Origin: Euzebya sp051004735
GTDB lineage: Bacteria; Actinomycetota; Nitriliruptoria; Euzebyales; Euzebyaceae
NCBI GenBank assembly: GCA_051004735.1
Contig: JBPCKA010000069.1
Location: 62,001 to 126,000, forward strand
Length of the DNA stretch: 64,000 nucleotides
Direction: 5' to 3'
In this document: piece by piece, positions 63,054-64,000 of the stretch
Numbering within the stretch: the first letter of the stretch is position 1
Layout: the number at the start of each line of letters is the position of its first letter
The notes under the pieces: model-generated
The model's database searches: none
Told to the model about the DNA's origin: nothing
The model's input: only the letters and a program-made list of their open reading frames with translations
Position numbers and translations under genes: made by a program

Positions 63054-64000
63054 ATGACCCGCGCCGACGTGCACTACGCCCTCGCGATCGACAGCCAGAT
63101 CTGGGACGCCTCGCGTATTGATCCAGACCTGCTGGACCCAGTTGTGCGGGTCGATTCGATCCCAGGCACCGCCCACCCGTTCGTCGTGATCAGGGACTAC
63201 CAGGCTCCCCAGGGCGTGTACCTGGAGTATTTCACGATCAGCGATGCCACCGGCACCGAGGTCTATCGCGCGCCAGAGCGCAAAATTGAGCTGCGCGGTG
63301 AGATGTTTGAGGGTCGGGTCCGGACCCGCGTCCCACGACTGGTCCTGGATCGTGGCGACGAGCACGAACTGTCCTTCTTCGTCGATGGCGAGCTGATCAA
63401 CAGCATCCCGATGTTCCTGGAGGTCGGCGAGGGCGGTGACCCCTCGGTCATTGCCGAGGAAACGCTGGCCAAGGCCTTGGGCAAGGGCACGGTCATGTGG
63501 ATCGTGATCCCCAAGGCGGTCAAGCCCAACCGGCTGAAGAAGATCAAGAATCGGCCGCGCGGGCTGGTCTATGACAACCACCAGCAGGCCGTCTGGTTCG
63601 TCCTGGACGGCGCGACCGTGTACGTCTTCAGCGGCCCCACCGAGCAGGAGATTGCCGGGCTCACCCCCCAGACCAGCCAAGTGCAGATCGTGGCCCGCTC
63701 CAAGGACATGCGCTCGGCGGTCATCCGCACCCAGGCCGACGTGGAGGTCGTCCCACCCGATGACTCGCGCTGGGCCAAGGTTGCCGAGGCTGGCATCGGC
63801 AAGCGTCTGAACCTGCCCGACGGTGAGGGGGCAATCGAACGCTGGCGCACCAACTGCACGCTGTACGCGTTGACGCCCGTGTTCGCCGGCGCCCCCTCGG
63901 CGGTTGCCACGGGCCCGGCAGCCGCCACCGCCGCACCCGAACAGGCCGAGCAGAAGGCCGCGGTCACCAAGCGACCCGAGGACGACATCCACGTCGAGGC
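63054..64000 (+). CDS. Conserved soluble protein, function unknown (3' end outside window)
   Basis: The frame begins at ATG 63054 (AAGGAG 12 bases upstream) and is still open at 64000, giving 315 codons. The first ~110 residues are beta-rich (VYLEYFTISDATGTEVYRAP, RTRVPRLVLDRGDEHELSFF). A second part has EETLAKALGKGTVMWIVIPK and RPRGLVYDNHQQAVWFVLDG, TVYVFSGPTEQEI, and the end turns Ala/Pro/Glu-rich. I recognise no family; the layout could fit a nucleotide- or flavin-binding split-barrel domain, but that is a guess. No signal peptide or membrane helix is seen. Confidence 0.65.
   Translation, partial: MTRADVHYALAIDSQIWDASRIDPDLLDPVVRVDSIPGTAHPFVVIRDYQAPQGVYLEYFTISDATGTEVYRAPERKIELRGEMFEGRVRTRVPRLVLDRGDEHELSFFVDGELINSIPMFLEVGEGGDPSVIAEETLAKALGKGTVMWIVIPKAVKPNRLKKIKNRPRGLVYDNHQQAVWFVLDGATVYVFSGPTEQEIAGLTPQTSQVQIVARSKDMRSAVIRTQADVEVVPPDDSRWAKVAEAGIGKRLNLPDGEGAIERWRTNCTLYALTPVFAGAPSAVATGPAAATAAPEQAEQKAAVTKRPEDDIHVE

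Noticed and set aside
61980..63992. 670-codon form of the EamA gene
   Set aside because: The extra N-terminal 360 codons are antisense to the gene at 63054 and not membrane-like. The exporter starts at 62900.
1..64000. tRNA or rRNA genes
   Set aside because: Words such as GGTTCGAG at 24143 and 26154 recall a T-arm, but no cloverleaf or CCA-end context could be drawn, and no rRNA-like stretch was seen.

Overview
The window is high-GC DNA, densely coding on both strands, with many ATGA/GTGA start-stop overlaps. Marker families point to an actinobacterium: a UvrD2-type helicase with an HRDC domain, a Ku/LigD end-joining pair, the ClpS plus DUF2017 pair, a DUF222/HNH (13E12-type) protein and several proteins with cell-wall-binding repeat 2 (CWB2). 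The abundance of CWB2 proteins suggests the Nitriliruptoria/Euzebya side of the phylum. That placement is inference; no rRNA or tRNA gene was recognised in the window.

Layout. 0-5 kb: a leftward sulfur-redox cluster (four-cluster ferredoxin fused to an NrfD-type anchor, DUF1634, TauE/SafE, a deleted rhodanese, a beta-lactamase-fold/rhodanese protein, a GntR regulator), with one palindrome, ATGTACGTAC, at two of its gene starts. 5-9.2 kb: a YyaL-type protein, then a two-gene unit whose second gene reads through an in-frame TGA as a selenocysteine UGSC protein with a SECIS-like hairpin. 9-13 kb: TPR protein, DUF222/HNH protein, and a chimeric ORF joining a broken FAD oxidase to a TPM-domain membrane protein. 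13-19.4 kb: a membrane protein, a two-component system and a heterodimeric ABC exporter. 19.5-24.1 kb: DUF5655, UvrD2, NrtR and PncB (NAD salvage).

24.1-30.6 kb is accessory and decaying. A TIR-HEPN-small-protein operon (candidate defence module) and a VapBC-like pair lie between three copies of a hairpin-forming repeat. The region also holds an SOS-type box, a YjzC-like gene with an amber codon, and remnants of CWB2, PIN, isochorismatase and fn3-like genes. 30.6-42 kb: DUF998 and a flavin monooxygenase with a divergent PadR regulator and large operator, a Fic protein lacking its catalytic His, HAD phosphatase, RecB-like nuclease, RsgA, FxsA, and Ku/LigD.

42-49 kb: ClpS and DUF2017, a TetR regulator, then a six-gene operon of MauE-like and MauD-like redox genes and membrane/unknown genes ending in a Tat-exported, Cys-rich protein that resembles methylamine dehydrogenase light chain and is fused to CWB2 repeats. 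49-55 kb: rhodanese, DEAD-box helicase, inositol phosphatase, a zinc-ribbon-like protein, ParA and another CWB2 protein. 55-64 kb: ArsR-type regulator plus MFS exporter, FHA-LuxR regulator, PHP hydrolase, two methyltransferases, acyl-CoA dehydrogenase, Nudix hydrolase, EamA exporter and a partial unknown gene.

The strongest candidates for new biology are the UGSC selenoprotein with its thioredoxin-fused partner, the cell-wall-anchored MauA-like operon, and the TIR-HEPN cassette with its flanking repeats.
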